From Albifimbria verrucaria (taxonomy: Eukaryota > Ascomycota > Sordariomycetes > Hypocreales > Stachybotryaceae), in assembly GCA_020081605.1 (NCBI GenBank), contig JAHREC010000032.1, forward strand, positions 1 through 64,000: a DNA stretch of 64,000 nt, written 5' to 3'. Shown one piece after another: positions 11,549 to 22,203 of the stretch (positions are counted from its first letter, which is position 1; every line of letters begins with the position of its first letter). The translations under genes were made by a program, and so were the position numbers. Below the pieces are notes generated by a model. The model was not told the origin of the DNA and did no database searches. It saw only the letters and a list, made by a program, of their open reading frames with translations.

Positions 11549-13414
11549 TTATCTTCGAGAATGCGTTCTAGTTGGCCGAGGGATCGGAACCTTAACCCGT
11601 GGATTTAAACTCGTGAACGCTCCATATAACGCGTCATTCAACCCATCGTGATGACGTAGCGGATAACGATCTATCATCAAAGTCTCCTCTGGGAGTGATT
11701 TATTCACGATAGCACAGCAAAGACCCCGAGCGCTCTCGAGGCAGCCTGCCAGAGGGTCTGATACATCGGCCAAGCGTGAGCGGATTGTTGCCATAAAAGC
11801 GTTTCTTTGCACCCTGCTCATGTTGTCGATCAACGATTTGCTCCCTACGAGAAGCATGGTGTATTTTCCATCGCCCCATTCGCTACGTAAGTCACAGAGC
11901 TCTCTCCAGAACCGGCATGATGTTTGCATCAATCTCATCTCCTTGACGCCAGGCCTGTCCCATAGTCCATTACTGCCCCAGGCTTGTTCAACTGCGGTTG
12001 AGCTATGGAGCTGTTCCATCTTGTCATGAAACAAGACGGCGTTGTACCGTTGGTGGAAGGCACTGCTTACACCGTCTTTCGAAACTCTATCTCTCGACAC
12101 TAAGCTCCATAACACTGGCAGACCTGTCTGCATCGACGCTCCAACTTCCCGGCTGGCCTTAACAGCCTGGCTGAGATGGCGAAGGATGACTTGACGGTCC
12201 TCTAGGGGACACGGCTGTACCACGTGTCTCCACTGAAATACCGGCAAGCCCTCTTCAGCCGTGACCACGTCAGTTCCGTTCTCGCGACCATGAGGAGACG
12301 CTTGCTGCGCCGGTCTCGACTGTGCAGCTGGCAGACCGCTGCCTAAGACCGGCGCCGAAACGTGAATACTCGCTTCGTTCTCTGGTTGTGACTGTCGTAT
12401 TCCAGGTGGGGTAGGATCCAGGGTTGAATCTGGAGGGGTTATGATGGCGACGCTAGCCGTATTCATGGCAAAGGCAACTTCTGCCTCCTCACCGGCCTCA
12501 AAGTCCATGCCGTACGTGGCGTCATCGAAGAAATGCGATTGTTCTGCTTCTCCACCTTCTTGTTCCTGTTCCTGTTCTTGTCCCTGCCCTTGTCCTTGTC
12601 CTTGTTCTTGCCTTACGCGAGCAACTAGACTCTCAAGCTCGGATTTAGTTGGGTTCAACTTGCCACAGAGCACCTCTATTAAAACGCGAGAGCGATAAGC
12701 AGGCCCTGATCGGTTAGCGGCCGACTGATCGAGGTGGGGCATACCATGCTGGAGCCTTCGAATCCCTAGCAGCATGAGTACGCCCGAATCAGTCGGCTTG
12801 GATTCTTTAGGACCGGTCCAGTCGTCGACAACTGGACGTTTGTCGCGGACTCGGAACACAGGAATGTCAGCGCCAGGCCTACTATCGTACCAGTGGATGC
12901 AATCGGGATACGCGACGGCAAAGGCCCAGCCGTCTCCATCCTGGAAGGGCATGATTGTTGCGAGATGGACTCCTTCGTCACCTATCTCATTGCAGTCATG
13001 GCGAAGTTCACGAACATCTACGATCTTTGCGCAGGGCGAGTCTGCTCGGATCAACTTCAAGTACGAGTCAACAACGTCAGCGTCTAGGTGGTCACCGTTG
13101 GCCAGACGTAGTGTCGATGGCGTGATGGGACCACCTCCTACTCCCACCGGCAGCTGAGAAACCCACTGCGTAAACTCGATCCATGAAGGTTCGGCATGAA
13201 GCGTTGGGATATTTGCATCTGCAGGTGAGGTTTGTTCCTCAATAGATGTAGATGAGGAAGTCAAACGGCTTTGGCTGTTGGCCAAGGTTTGAGTTTTGCT
13301 GTTGCTATTTGGGTACCTTCGTCTTATGGCTTGCAGTGCCTCATTAATGAGCGGAAGCGATGTACAGGAGAAGGGACTGAGAGATATTTTCTTCAATTGC
13401 TCTTGCTCGTTCAT
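11549..13414 (-). CDS. Ulp1/C48-like protease fold protein, probably inactive, 621 aa
   Basis: Intact single-exon frame with ATG at 13414. From about residue 95 to 255 the layout resembles Ulp1/SENP SUMO proteases: LANGDHLDADVVDSYLKLI matches the WLND-type start, GWAFAVAYPD matches the strand that normally begins HW, then HWYDSRPG matches YDS, and KPTDSGVLMLLG matches the Q..DCG active-site loop. The catalytic Cys position is Ser and the expected catalytic His is not in place. If the assignment is right, it is a pseudo-protease that might bind a ubiquitin-like protein. Residues 265-290 are a Glu-Gln/Gly-Gln dipeptide repeat; an acidic segment and a second helical domain (about 385-600) follow. 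The assignment rests on motifs only and could be a coincidental resemblance. Confidence 0.65.
   Translation of the reverse strand: MNEQEQLKKISLSPFSCTSLPLINEALQAIRRRYPNSNSKTQTLANSQSRLTSSSTSIEEQTSPADANIPTLHAEPSWIEFTQWVSQLPVGVGGGPITPSTLRLANGDHLDADVVDSYLKLIRADSPCAKIVDVRELRHDCNEIGDEGVHLATIMPFQDGDGWAFAVAYPDCIHWYDSRPGADIPVFRVRDKRPVVDDWTGPKESKPTDSGVLMLLGIRRLQHGMPHLDQSAANRSGPAYRSRVLIEVLCGKLNPTKSELESLVARVRQEQGQGQGQGQEQEQEQEGGEAEQSHFFDDATYGMDFEAGEEAEVAFAMNTASVAIITPPDSTLDPTPPGIRQSQPENEASIHVSAPVLGSGLPAAQSRPAQQASPHGRENGTDVVTAEEGLPVFQWRHVVQPCPLEDRQVILRHLSQAVKASREVGASMQTGLPVLWSLVSRDRVSKDGVSSAFHQRYNAVLFHDKMEQLHSSTAVEQAWGSNGLWDRPGVKEMRLMQTSCRFWRELCDLRSEWGDGKYTMLLVGSKSLIDNMSRVQRNAFMATIRSRLADVSDPLAGCLESARGLCCAIVNKSLPEETLMIDRYPLRHHDGLNDALYGAFTSLNPRVKVPIPRPTRTHSRR
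12556..12612. repeat. Hexanucleotide-type repeat coding for Glu-Gln/Gly-Gln
   Basis: Within the 621-aa gene, alternating TTGTTCCTG/TTGTCC units code on the minus strand for an acidic/glutamine dipeptide run. Such runs often vary in length between strains. Confidence 0.6.
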
Positions 13415-13827
13415 ATTGCTTCAATGATTAATTGTGTAGCCTGCTCTAGCATAGCTCGGGTTCTTGTACTGTAGGACAGTAGCCACCTAGAACAATTTAT
13501 ATTTCGTATCCAACGTTCCGTTCCTGTCGCATCTCATGTCCTTTTCGGCTGCTTATAGATGTGAATGATTGGAATGATCTGAAACTGGACCGTCGAAATG
13601 TGACCATGATCTCAAAAGGTTTATACCGAGGAGCACACTAACCTCGTGGTGAGATGATAAAGGAGAGTCTACGCACCGGACAGGTACGGTATGTGTTAGT
13701 GTTATCTGTGGACCATACGAACTGGTAGCCGTCCTGAGCCGTTTCCAATCTCAAAGAGGAGACGAACACAAACCAACAGAAAACAAAAGACAATCGAAAA
13801 GTTAGTCACAAAAAAGAAGGGGAAAAA
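13415..13827. other. Promoter/5' region of the 621-aa gene
   Basis: Divergent intergenic space. A CTGTAGGACAGTAG-type dyad near 13470 belongs to the palindromic motif class seen across the window. No gene. Confidence 0.4.
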
Positions 13828-14112
13828 ATGGCTCGTATCACAGAAAACGGTGCCTCACACAGAGGCCGTTGCACTAAGCCACATACCACGAGGCGACGCT
13901 CGAGCTCGATTAGAGGCCCACACCATCGAGAAGCATGGCCTAGACTACATCCCATCTGGGTTCCAATTCTCGAATCGTCCGCGGAGGAACCAGAATCTGT
14001 TGAAATGAATAGGAGCGTGGTGGAGGAATGGGTGGCGAGCATGTCACCGACGGAAAACACCGACAGTACTGATGCACCGCAGCCCTGTGGGAGGAGGGCC
14101 TCAACCAAATGA
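13828..14112 (+). CDS. Doubtful small protein, 94 aa
   Basis: ATG preceded by an A-rich leader typical of fungal 5' ends. The product is Arg/His/Pro-rich at the start and Glu/Ser-rich at the end, with no recognised motif. The opposite strand is open over the same stretch, so this may be chance. Confidence 0.2.
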   Translation: MARITENGASHRGRCTKPHTTRRRSSSIRGPHHREAWPRLHPIWVPILESSAEEPESVEMNRSVVEEWVASMSPTENTDSTDAPQPCGRRASTK

Positions 14113-15088
14113 ACGTCAATGCTTGGATGCCGAAGGGTTTTTATCGAGTCAGGCAGTGGGGTATGTCGCTGAGGGATGTAGTCAGGTCTAAGTTGGTCGG
14201 GCTGTAAGAATGGTGACCAGATAGTGCCTAAATTGAGAGTGACACTTTGGCGAACGGCTATACATACTGTACAGTACCTACTAGGATCGCGACTCTAAGC
14301 CTTGAAGCACGGCCTTTGGACATCAACCGTCAATAGTTTGCTTTATGCGAGGCTAGCTGACAAAACTGGCACCGGTCAGTGCTGAAAACTCACGGCAAGT
14401 TGGATCCCTTGGCCCGCTATATCCGATTCTGCCCGGTTCAAGGACGGGCCATGATCTCGGTTGGCTCTCGGTTGGCTGTCGGTAGGCGGGTCGCGCGGAG
14501 TCGTGGCTGCACGAGCGATGATGTGCATGTGCGTACACGGTTTCTATCCGTGCATCATAACCGATCTCTTGGCGAACCCTCAATTGGTTGTTTATTATTG
14601 GTTGGACTTGCTTAGCGTTCAGTCCACAACACTTAGCGTTGAGCGCTAAAATTGTTGGTGAAGGCAACTAAGTTAAATGCTCATTTTGTTTTCTTTGGAG
14701 CCATAGGGTTCCCCGCAACACTCTCAGATGGAATGAGAAAATCTGACCAACCCGTGGCCGTTGTGGCCGTTGTGGCCGAACACCCGACGGTGGACGATGG
14801 AGAGGGCGGGGCGGGGCGGGTGCGAGCACTTTCAGAAATGGTGCCGGAAATGGTCCGGCGGGAAACCCTCAAACGGGTTCTTCTGTCCCATCCCTTACAG
14901 GCTAATCCCTATCAATGGTATACGTTCGTCATCCACACTATATTACCGCACATTATCAATCAGCGGATTCGCGAAAAGGGATCGCAGTTGAATGGGTGGT
15001 GCTGGTAAAGATGCCAAATTCCGATTGTATTTATTTGCCTTGCACTTTGCATGCGTATTAGGCCCAGGTAAAGTGCTTAGATGCCTCT
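14113..15088. other. Intergenic, no gene supported
   Basis: Holds a perfect TACTGTACAGTA palindrome at about 14265-14276 and a short CCGTTGTGG tandem near 14757-14775. Open frames here lack ATG starts or protein-like composition. Confidence 0.45.
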
Positions 15089-15415
15089 TCATAAGTCGGG
15101 CTCAGCCACCATCGTCCTCGCCAGAGACGTGACCTGCCCGGTCTTCGGAATCATCGTGCGCCGACCAGTGTGTGGATCTTCGAAATGAGCCATATCGTAG
15201 AAGAACCCATCCTCTAACCTCCTGAACCAGACTGTCGGGTCAGCGACAAAGGTATAAGAGAATGCGATAGCAGGATTTTTCTCCTTGGGTTTAGGAAGGT
15301 CCTAGAAGGACGAGAGAGAGAAATTTGAGCATTTGAAGTTGTCGCCATCGTTTTCTAAGTTCACATAAACTTGCCCTTCCACTACTAGGCCCTGCCAACC
15401 CCCAGAACTCCGCAA
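15089..15415 (-). pseudogene. Coding remnant with one in-frame TAG
   Basis: On the minus strand a frame is open from 15415 to a TGA at 15089-15091, except for one TAG at 15302-15304. It has strongly protein-like sequence on both sides: QVYVNLENDGDNFKCSNF before the stop, and PAIAFSYTFVADPTVWFRRL and MAHFEDPHTGRR after it. A CTTCTAG acceptor overlaps the stop, so the downstream part could instead be a last exon of 71 codons. I do not recognise the family. It abuts head-to-head the small gene starting at 15421. Confidence 0.45.
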
Positions 15416-15420
15416 CTACG

Positions 15421-15930
15421 ATGTCTCAAAGGCAGACTAAGCCTGCACTACGTCGCATCACCCCAAATCCACAGCCACCCTCTCCCGGACAGCATACCAG
15501 CCCTTCTCAAGGTTCAACCCCCACCTATCACCAGCCGCAGTGCCAGGCCGGCATGCCATCAGAGCTGAACTTGGACACCTTCACGGCGAATCAAGCATTT
15601 AATCATTATCTCACCCCTATTACGTTCTCAATGGGTCACGAGTAAGTGATCGCCGTTGATCCACGTGCGACGATAGCCGTGAAGATTAACATTGGGGCAA
15701 CAGACATGCGACGACTTTATCTTCTCTCGACACTAGCAACTTGGCGACTGAGTATCAGTTGAATATGTAGGTTGCAGCGCCAGGAGATGATGACGCGCTT
15801 CTGGCGGGGTTTGCTTTTGCTGACGACTGCCTAATCTAGCATGAAACAGCGCCTCGACTCTATGGAGGCAACCATAACCAAGTTGTTATTGTCCAACATG
15901 GCCAATTCGCACAATGTTCATTCGGTATAG
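15421..15930 (+). CDS. Small coiled-coil protein, three exons, 124 aa
   Basis: Exons 15421-15641, 15704-15766 and 15840-15930. Introns of 62 and 73 nt have donors GTAAGT and GTAGGT, branch-like TTAAC and CTAAT, and acceptors CAG and TAG. All junctions are in phase and give 125 codons including the stop. The N-terminal half is Pro/Ser/Gln-rich (probably disordered). The last exon encodes a short amphipathic helix (MKQRLDSMEATITKLLLSNM). Similar in build to the minus-strand three-exon gene at 16877-17347. No known domain. Confidence 0.5.
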
Positions 15931-16876
15931 CATAAAATGACGACGCATACCCATTCATCGAATAATTTGCGGAGTTTTATCAGGTTTTAGAAATAAGAGG
16001 GGAAGAGGAGGGAAGGAGAGCAAGAGACAAGGCGCGGGAGCTTAGATATCTATTACTGGAGAGTGGCTGGCTTGCAAAAGAATATGTGGAGCGTTTTGCA
16101 AATAATGAACAAGATTTCGTCCTTTCAATATACGAACGAACTGCTAAGCTGACATGTGTTTGTTAAGCTGGTACCGGTGACAATTGTCTTCCTCTCATTT
16201 GCTCCATGTGCCGCAAGTGAAGGTCTGTGGCTGCCCTGGATGGTATGACGGTCATGAAAATTCAGTTCATCGAAATTTGTGACACAAACTTATTTCCCTT
16301 GGCACTACTACGTACATGGCGATCCAGGTTTAGTAAAGATCTAGGCGGCCGGTCGAAAACCACTTCAACCGACCCTCCCCCTCTCCCTCCCCCACCCCAA
16401 AAAAACAACCAAAAACCAAAAAAAAACAATCAAGAATACTACCACAAAACCTTCGCATTCAAACTGAGAAACACTCAAGGCGGCCGTAACCATATAGTTG
16501 GAAAGTCTGCCCAGTTTGCAGCAAGGTTGTGTGTTAACAGCCTGCCATGCTTGACGACTGCTTCCTCATCGCTATTTAGAAGTGATGGGTAGGTGAAAAC
16601 ACGTTCTAGAGAGACAGGGACCCTGAAGAAAATTGCAGATTGAAGTATGTAACAACACCATCACGCTTCACAAACAGAGAACATCATCTCATTCTTCCGT
16701 CACGCAAACAACTTGAATCTGATTTCCCAAACCACAACTTGCCAGCGGGTTCCTCTTCAGCCAGCTATTACCATGTCTCCTGCAGCATGACTAAATCATA
16801 GATGATACATGTTGCAAGTCAGTAAACAACCGTCCTGGCTGGTGCCTGATGCTCTTGCAGACCGGCTGCATGGACC
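15931..16876. other. Intergenic, no gene supported
   Basis: Includes a C/A-rich stretch at about 16375-16430. Nothing with coding character. Confidence 0.45.
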
Positions 16877-17347
16877 TTAGAAAGAAAGGGTCGTGTCGAG
16901 TGGGTCGGCTTCAGGCGGCGGCATCCCGTTCATAGACTGTTTGATGAATTCTCGCATCTCTTGGATCACCTTTTCGAACCTGTGCCACAACTTGGATTAG
17001 TAAGGGCACCTCAGTGTAGACTCATATGAGTGATAAGGACCGCGTGCTCTTTGAGCTTGGTTTCTTTCTGTTGCAACCTGATTCAAGTTAGCTGGGCCCA
17101 AGCCATCGGCTGACGGTCAACGAACTTCATGCGCAACATATTTATACTATGCCATCGTCAGTTTTCGCGAACTCTGCGCCATGAGGGCGGGAAATCTTAC
17201 ATCTTTGAATGGTTCATGACGGTTTGCGACAATCTTGCACACTTGTAAGTCCGACATATCTCTTGTAGACCTTGTGCTACACTCACTGTTCCAATTGGTT
17301 CTGGTACTCGTCTGACATATCATCTTCAACAGATCTGTGATATTCAT
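16877..17347 (-). CDS. Small hypothetical protein, three exons, 101 aa
   Basis: Minus-strand exons 17347-17201, 17077-17022 and 16979-16877. Introns of 123 and 42 nt have donors GTAAGA and GTCTAC, branch sites CTAAC and CTAAT, and acceptors CAG. The phases agree and give 102 codons with the stop. The last exon encodes a charged helix (FEKVIQEMREFIKQSM) and a short acidic tail. No family recognised. The model depends on splice logic alone, and the second donor is weak. Confidence 0.4.
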
Positions 17348-18850
17348 GTCAGCACTTGTGTTCTTTGATCACAAGAACTTGATAGACGACGCTGACATCA
17401 GATTATCAAAATCAAGGGCGCTATTGTCATGAGGGAGCCCAGACGGGTATTCAACCAGGACATGTCTAGGTCACCGGATTGGCCTCGCAGGTCAACCCTC
17501 GATTGACGTGTTGGCTTCGACCCGACCCTATTCTGGCTTAATCCCAGCGCGGGCTTGCCATGGTTGAATGGCGTCGCTCGTCGGAGTCGTTGGCCTTGTG
17601 TGTTGTTGAACATTGCGATGAACAGGTACTGTACTGTAGATAGGAGAGATCAATGGCCAGCCTGTGGACGTAGTGGATCGTCGGAACGAGGCAGGAAAGG
17701 AATGTTTGGATATTTGGCTAATTCAAAGATCGATGGAAAGGACAGAATCATCAAATGATCGAACAGTTCAATGGATGGCTGAATGCTACAGTATGCGCTC
17801 CATAGCAACAGAATGTCCACGGCTATGGCATGAATATTTAAAACAAATAGACGGTAATATGTCGTCTACACTGAACAAAAACCGTGTGTGTATGGCCCCT
17901 GTTCAAACGCGATCCCAGCTCGATACCCATAACCTGACTGGCCCAATTTCGCTCAACCTCATCGGCCAAGATTTGATTGTAGATGCCGGCTGTGGATACG
18001 AAAGTGCCGTTTGTGTTCTTGCAACCCTTGCCATTGTTTAGTTGCCTTTGGTATGTATAATGCGATTGGCCATTCAAAAATCCCCGCTTTTCACTTGCAT
18101 AGCCTTAAACGGCCAGAAATCATCATGACTGGAGAGGTAGAGACAAGATCCAATCAGGCTCGGATGAGTCTGGTCAAAGTGTCGAGGCGAAGAGGTGGAT
18201 ACGGCAGGAAGTGAACAAAAATGGATCAGGAGTAATATAAGCAAGGCCAACGAGGACAAGGGCTTAGGGTGGGACCCGCGTCGAGGATTGGACGATGCCA
18301 GAACGCCAGAAACCGGCTCGGCTCCGATTGGCTCGAACCTGAAGACGATATGTCTAGGACTGGACGCTACAAATAACGCTCTGATGGAAACCGGCGAACC
18401 CGTTAGATGCACTAGTCAGCGATTGGACAGACCTGTAGTGGCTTAGGTGTGAACGACGCCAAGGTGGAGTCAAGTCAACTAGGTCAGATCTTGATGGGGT
18501 TGAACATCGCGTTTGGACGACGACCGAATGTGCTAACCTTGAGGTGACTAGAGGACGGGGGTGGGGGCGTGCTGAGAAGGAGCGAATACAGCGGGAGCGG
18601 GAATTATCAATGAGAACATGGAGACAAAAAGACGAGCCAAGAAGTGGAGGGACCGCGCGCAAGGCTAGACTAGGAGCATACGAGCTTGCGGGTCATTGGC
18701 CAGCAGTGTAAAGTGTGGAAGTGGGTAAGGCATAGCCTCTAGTCAAGAAGCGACCGGGAAGAAGTTGATTGGTTAGAGAAGAGTAGCTGGGTAAAGAATG
18801 AGCTTAGAAAGGAATGAGAGGGGAGGAGCTGGCGGTGGACAATGGTAGAG
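17348..18850. other. No gene recognised; approach to minisatellite
   Basis: Contains a GTACTGTACTGTAG motif at 17626-17640. From about 18400 the purine-rich, GA-heavy composition of the following array starts to appear. Open frames are short and lack coding character. Confidence 0.45.
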
Positions 18851-21440
18851 CTGATTGATCAGATGTGATTAGGCCCGAAGAGGGTGCAGTATAGGACGTG
18901 TAGAAGAGATGGTTCAGAAATGGATGAAGAGGGGTGTCCTGTACAGAAGGACCATAACTGGTTATTCGAAAAACCGTGATCGAGAGGCGGACTGTCAAGG
19001 GATGGAGGCGCCGAGGACTGAATGATGCTTGGAGAGCAGAGAGGTAGAGAGAATGCGTCAAAATTCAGACGTGACATGATTCAACGAACCAGGAGTAAAC
19101 GTAGAGTAACACGTAGAAGTGAACGTGCTAGAAATTGACAGTGCGTCTAGAATGGATCGAATATCAGGAAACAGCCGGGCTATGGGTGTGTGATCAGATG
19201 TGAAGGAACTAGAAGCTGACAGGAGATGCAAAATTGGACGTGACGTGAAGAAATGAACGAGCTATAATGGGACGAGCCAGAAGTAGAAGTCCAGAAGTAG
19301 AAGTCCAGAAGTAGAAGTCCAGAAGTAGAAGTCCAGAAGTAGAAGTCCAGAAGTAGAAGTCCAGAAGTAGAAGTCCAGAAGTAGAAGTCCAGAAGTAGAA
19401 GTCCAGAAGTAGAAGTCCAGAAAAGGATGTCCAGAAGTAGATGAGAAGAAGTGGAGGTACAAAAATGAATACCCAGAAGTGGAGGAGGCGTCATATAATG
19501 GATGAGCGGTCAAGAAAAGCATAGAGCATCCTTAAGTGGGGAGTCATGATTTTGACGGGCCGGGAATAGATAGGAGATTAAGAGACAGGCGAGCCAGCCA
19601 GAAGTGGGAGCGAAGTAAGAAATTAGATGAAACACGAGCTCACCAATCAATGGAGTATCAGCAATTGGATGAGAAACCAAGAGGTGGACTAATCATCAAT
19701 AAATAGACAGGTGAGGTCGCTATACCCAGACGGTTGAGAGTGACAAATGGCCGAGACGGCTAGGAGGAGTCGAGGTGTCAAGGATGAAATGAGCCAGAAG
19801 GGTCGTCTAGATTCGACAGAGCCATTACTGGGCTAAAATCCAATAGCTGGATGGAGGATCAATAAGAAGACGCAACGCCCAGATTCAGACGAGACGTCTA
19901 GAAGCAGTTGGAGTGTCGATAAGTAGACGCAGTGTCTAGAATTAAATGAGATGTTAGGAAGTAGATGAGATATCCAAAAATGGGCGTAGTGTGCAGGAGC
20001 AGCTGAGGTGTCTCAAACCAGACGGGGTGTCAACAAGCAGAAGCAATATCCAGAAACAGAAACGGCGTCCAGGAAGAGATCGGGTATCGAGAAGATGGGG
20101 TGTTAATAAGCAGACGCAGTGTCCAGAATCAGATGAGGCATCCAGAACAAACGAGTTGTCAACAAGCAGATACAGCGTACAAAAACGAATGGGATGTCCA
20201 GAAGCTGGATGTCAAGAAGCAGATGGAGTGTTGAGAAGTAGGTCCAATATCCAGAAACAAACGCAGTGTTCAGATGTAGACGCATCGTGCAAAATAGATG
20301 GGGTGTCCAGAGACAGACGGTGTGTCAAGAAGCAGATGGGATGTCAGTAAGTGGGTGGAGGATCAACAAGTAGACACGAGGCCCAGAATCAGACCAGACA
20401 TCCAGAAAGAAGTAGGCTGTCAAGAAAAGGGGTATCAAAAAGTGGATGTGACGTCTAGGAATGAACAGAGTGTAGATGAGCAGACAAGATAGAGGTGTAT
20501 ATCTAGATGTGGAAGAGCTAAAACTGGATGAGGCATATAAAAGCAGACCGTGTGTCAACAAGCAGATGCGACGTCCAGAACTGAATGGAGTGTCAATAGC
20601 AGACGAACTAAAGGTGTACATGCAAATGTGGAAGAGCCAGGACTGGATGATGAGTCAATAAGCGAATAAGCAGTTCATAGGCAGACGCGGCGGCGTCTAG
20701 AAGCACATGGGGTGGCAAGAAGCAGACAGTTTGTCTAGAAATGAATGGATTGTCAATAGGCAGGTGAGCTGGAGGTGTACACCCAGATGTGGAAGAGCCG
20801 GAACCGGATGGTGAGTTAACAAGCGGATGGCCAGTCAATAAGCAGATGGGGTGTTAGCAAGTAGACGCAGCATCCGGAGGTGGACACGGGGTCCGGAAGC
20901 AGATGGTGTGTCAACAAGTAGAGTAGCGCCAAGAAACAGAGGTGGTGCCCAAAAACAGATGAGGTGTCAGCATGTGGATGGGCAGTCGACAAGTAGATGG
21001 GGTGGCAGGAAGCAGACGAGGTATTAACAAGTAGATGTAGCGTCAAGAAGCAGACTGCGTGTGAACAAGTTGATGGAGTGTCGGGAAATGGATGCAGCGT
21101 CCAGAATTGAACGAAGTGTAAATGAGCAGACCAACCGGAGGTGGGCCGTATATCCAGATGCGGAAGAACCGGAACTGAACGACGAGTCAACAAGTGGATG
21201 GGGAATCAAGAAATGAACGAAGCTTCCAAAACCGGACGAGCCGTGTAGAAGCGGACGGAGTACTAAACAAGGGGTCAAGAAGTGGATGCGTTATTAACCG
21301 GCAGACAAGCCAGAGGCTAACAGCCAGTACAGTACGATATTCAACAGCCAGAAGTAGACAAGACTGTCAACTAATAGACCTTTGGGAAGGGGCTGGGGTA
21401 AACAGGTGGACGAATGAAATCTCAGTAAGCTAAAATCAGG
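18850..21440. repeat. Degenerate ~19-bp minisatellite, about 2.6 kb
   Basis: The plus strand consists of loosely repeated units of 18-20 bp with a consensus close to GTCMAGAAGCAGATGGRGT; between about 20150 and 20450 successive units can be cut by eye at 19 bp. Units differ from each other at many positions, so this is an old array, and both ends fade into flanking sequence. The plus strand is strongly purine-rich. Long open frames inside it are by-products of the repeat. Confidence 0.8.
19277..19416. repeat. Perfect 14-bp tandem array, ten copies
   Basis: The unit CCAGAAGTAGAAGT is repeated ten times without a mismatch, then breaks down into variants. It sits inside the older degenerate array and its homogeneity points to recent expansion. 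Confidence 0.95.
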
Positions 21441-22203
21441 GCAATAATTACTACTTTTATGGACGAATCATAATTGCTGAAATGAATACATTATTGATCC
21501 AGAGACGGTCAGAGAGTAGACTAAACATTAGCAGGCCAGCGGGTGATTGGCCAGCTGCGAAAGGGCCAAAGTCGACAACAGAAACGAAAGTTGTCTCGTC
21601 GATGGACTAGCGTTTGATTGGTTAGGGCTGCTAGCGGGTCGTTGGGCTGCTGGCGGGTGATTGGCCAGCTACAGAAGGGCCAAAATCGACAATAGAAACT
21701 AAGTTGTCGTGCAGATGAACTAGCGACTGATTGGTCAGGGCTGAATGAGTTCGAAAAGCTCAAGTTGACGCAGCCAATAGTGTGCAACTGACCCTGTAAG
21801 TAGACTAACACTGGATTGGCCGGGACAAATTGACTAGAGTTAGACTGTCAACGAGTTCATCGTAAAAAAAGGCAGGCACGGCAAATAGTGGGCAAGAGCC
21901 TCTGCTGTTCTCCGTGTTTACCATGATAATACCACCCCAATGGGTGATACTGTATTATACAGTATCATTGTAAAATCTACTCAATGAAAGCGATCTAGCC
22001 ATGGACTTCCGAAGCAAACCCCGAAGTGAAATGCTCAAGAATGTAAACTACTGCCGTCATCCACCTCTTTTCTACATGCACCATCCAATCCTTCATCGCT
22101 TTGTGATTATTGACCTTTGTGTATATCATGTTGGCTTGAAGCATCGGTTGTTAGGTTACCCTGCATACCGTTACCTACCGATACCGTGATTCATAGGCGA
22201 ACA
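21441..22203. other. Intergenic with direct repeat and perfect palindrome
   Basis: Holds the approximate 115-bp duplication at 21535-21760 and the inverted repeat GATACTGTA-TTA-TACAGTATC at 21946-21966. No gene. Confidence 0.6.
21535..21760. repeat. Diverged direct duplication, two copies of ~105-115 bp
   Basis: The first copy begins near 21538 and the second near 21650. They share GCGGGTGATTGGCCAGCT, GAAGGGCCAAA, TCGACAA and TTGATTGGT/CTGATTGGT blocks in the same order with scattered substitutions. Confidence 0.8.

Noticed and set aside
16227..16592. Plus-strand 121-codon frame with Pro-rich middle
   Set aside because: The Pro/Lys run comes from a C/A-rich low-complexity stretch; no coding character either side.
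19180..19522. Minus-strand frames coding Phe-Trp-Thr-Ser-Thr repeats
   Set aside because: These are by-products of the 14-bp array; 14 is not a multiple of three, so all frames give similar patterns.
20325..21278. Several overlapping Ser/His/Leu-rich minus-strand frames
   Set aside because: Artefacts of purine-rich repeat sequence lacking TTA/CTA/TCA in the plus strand; no start context or homology.
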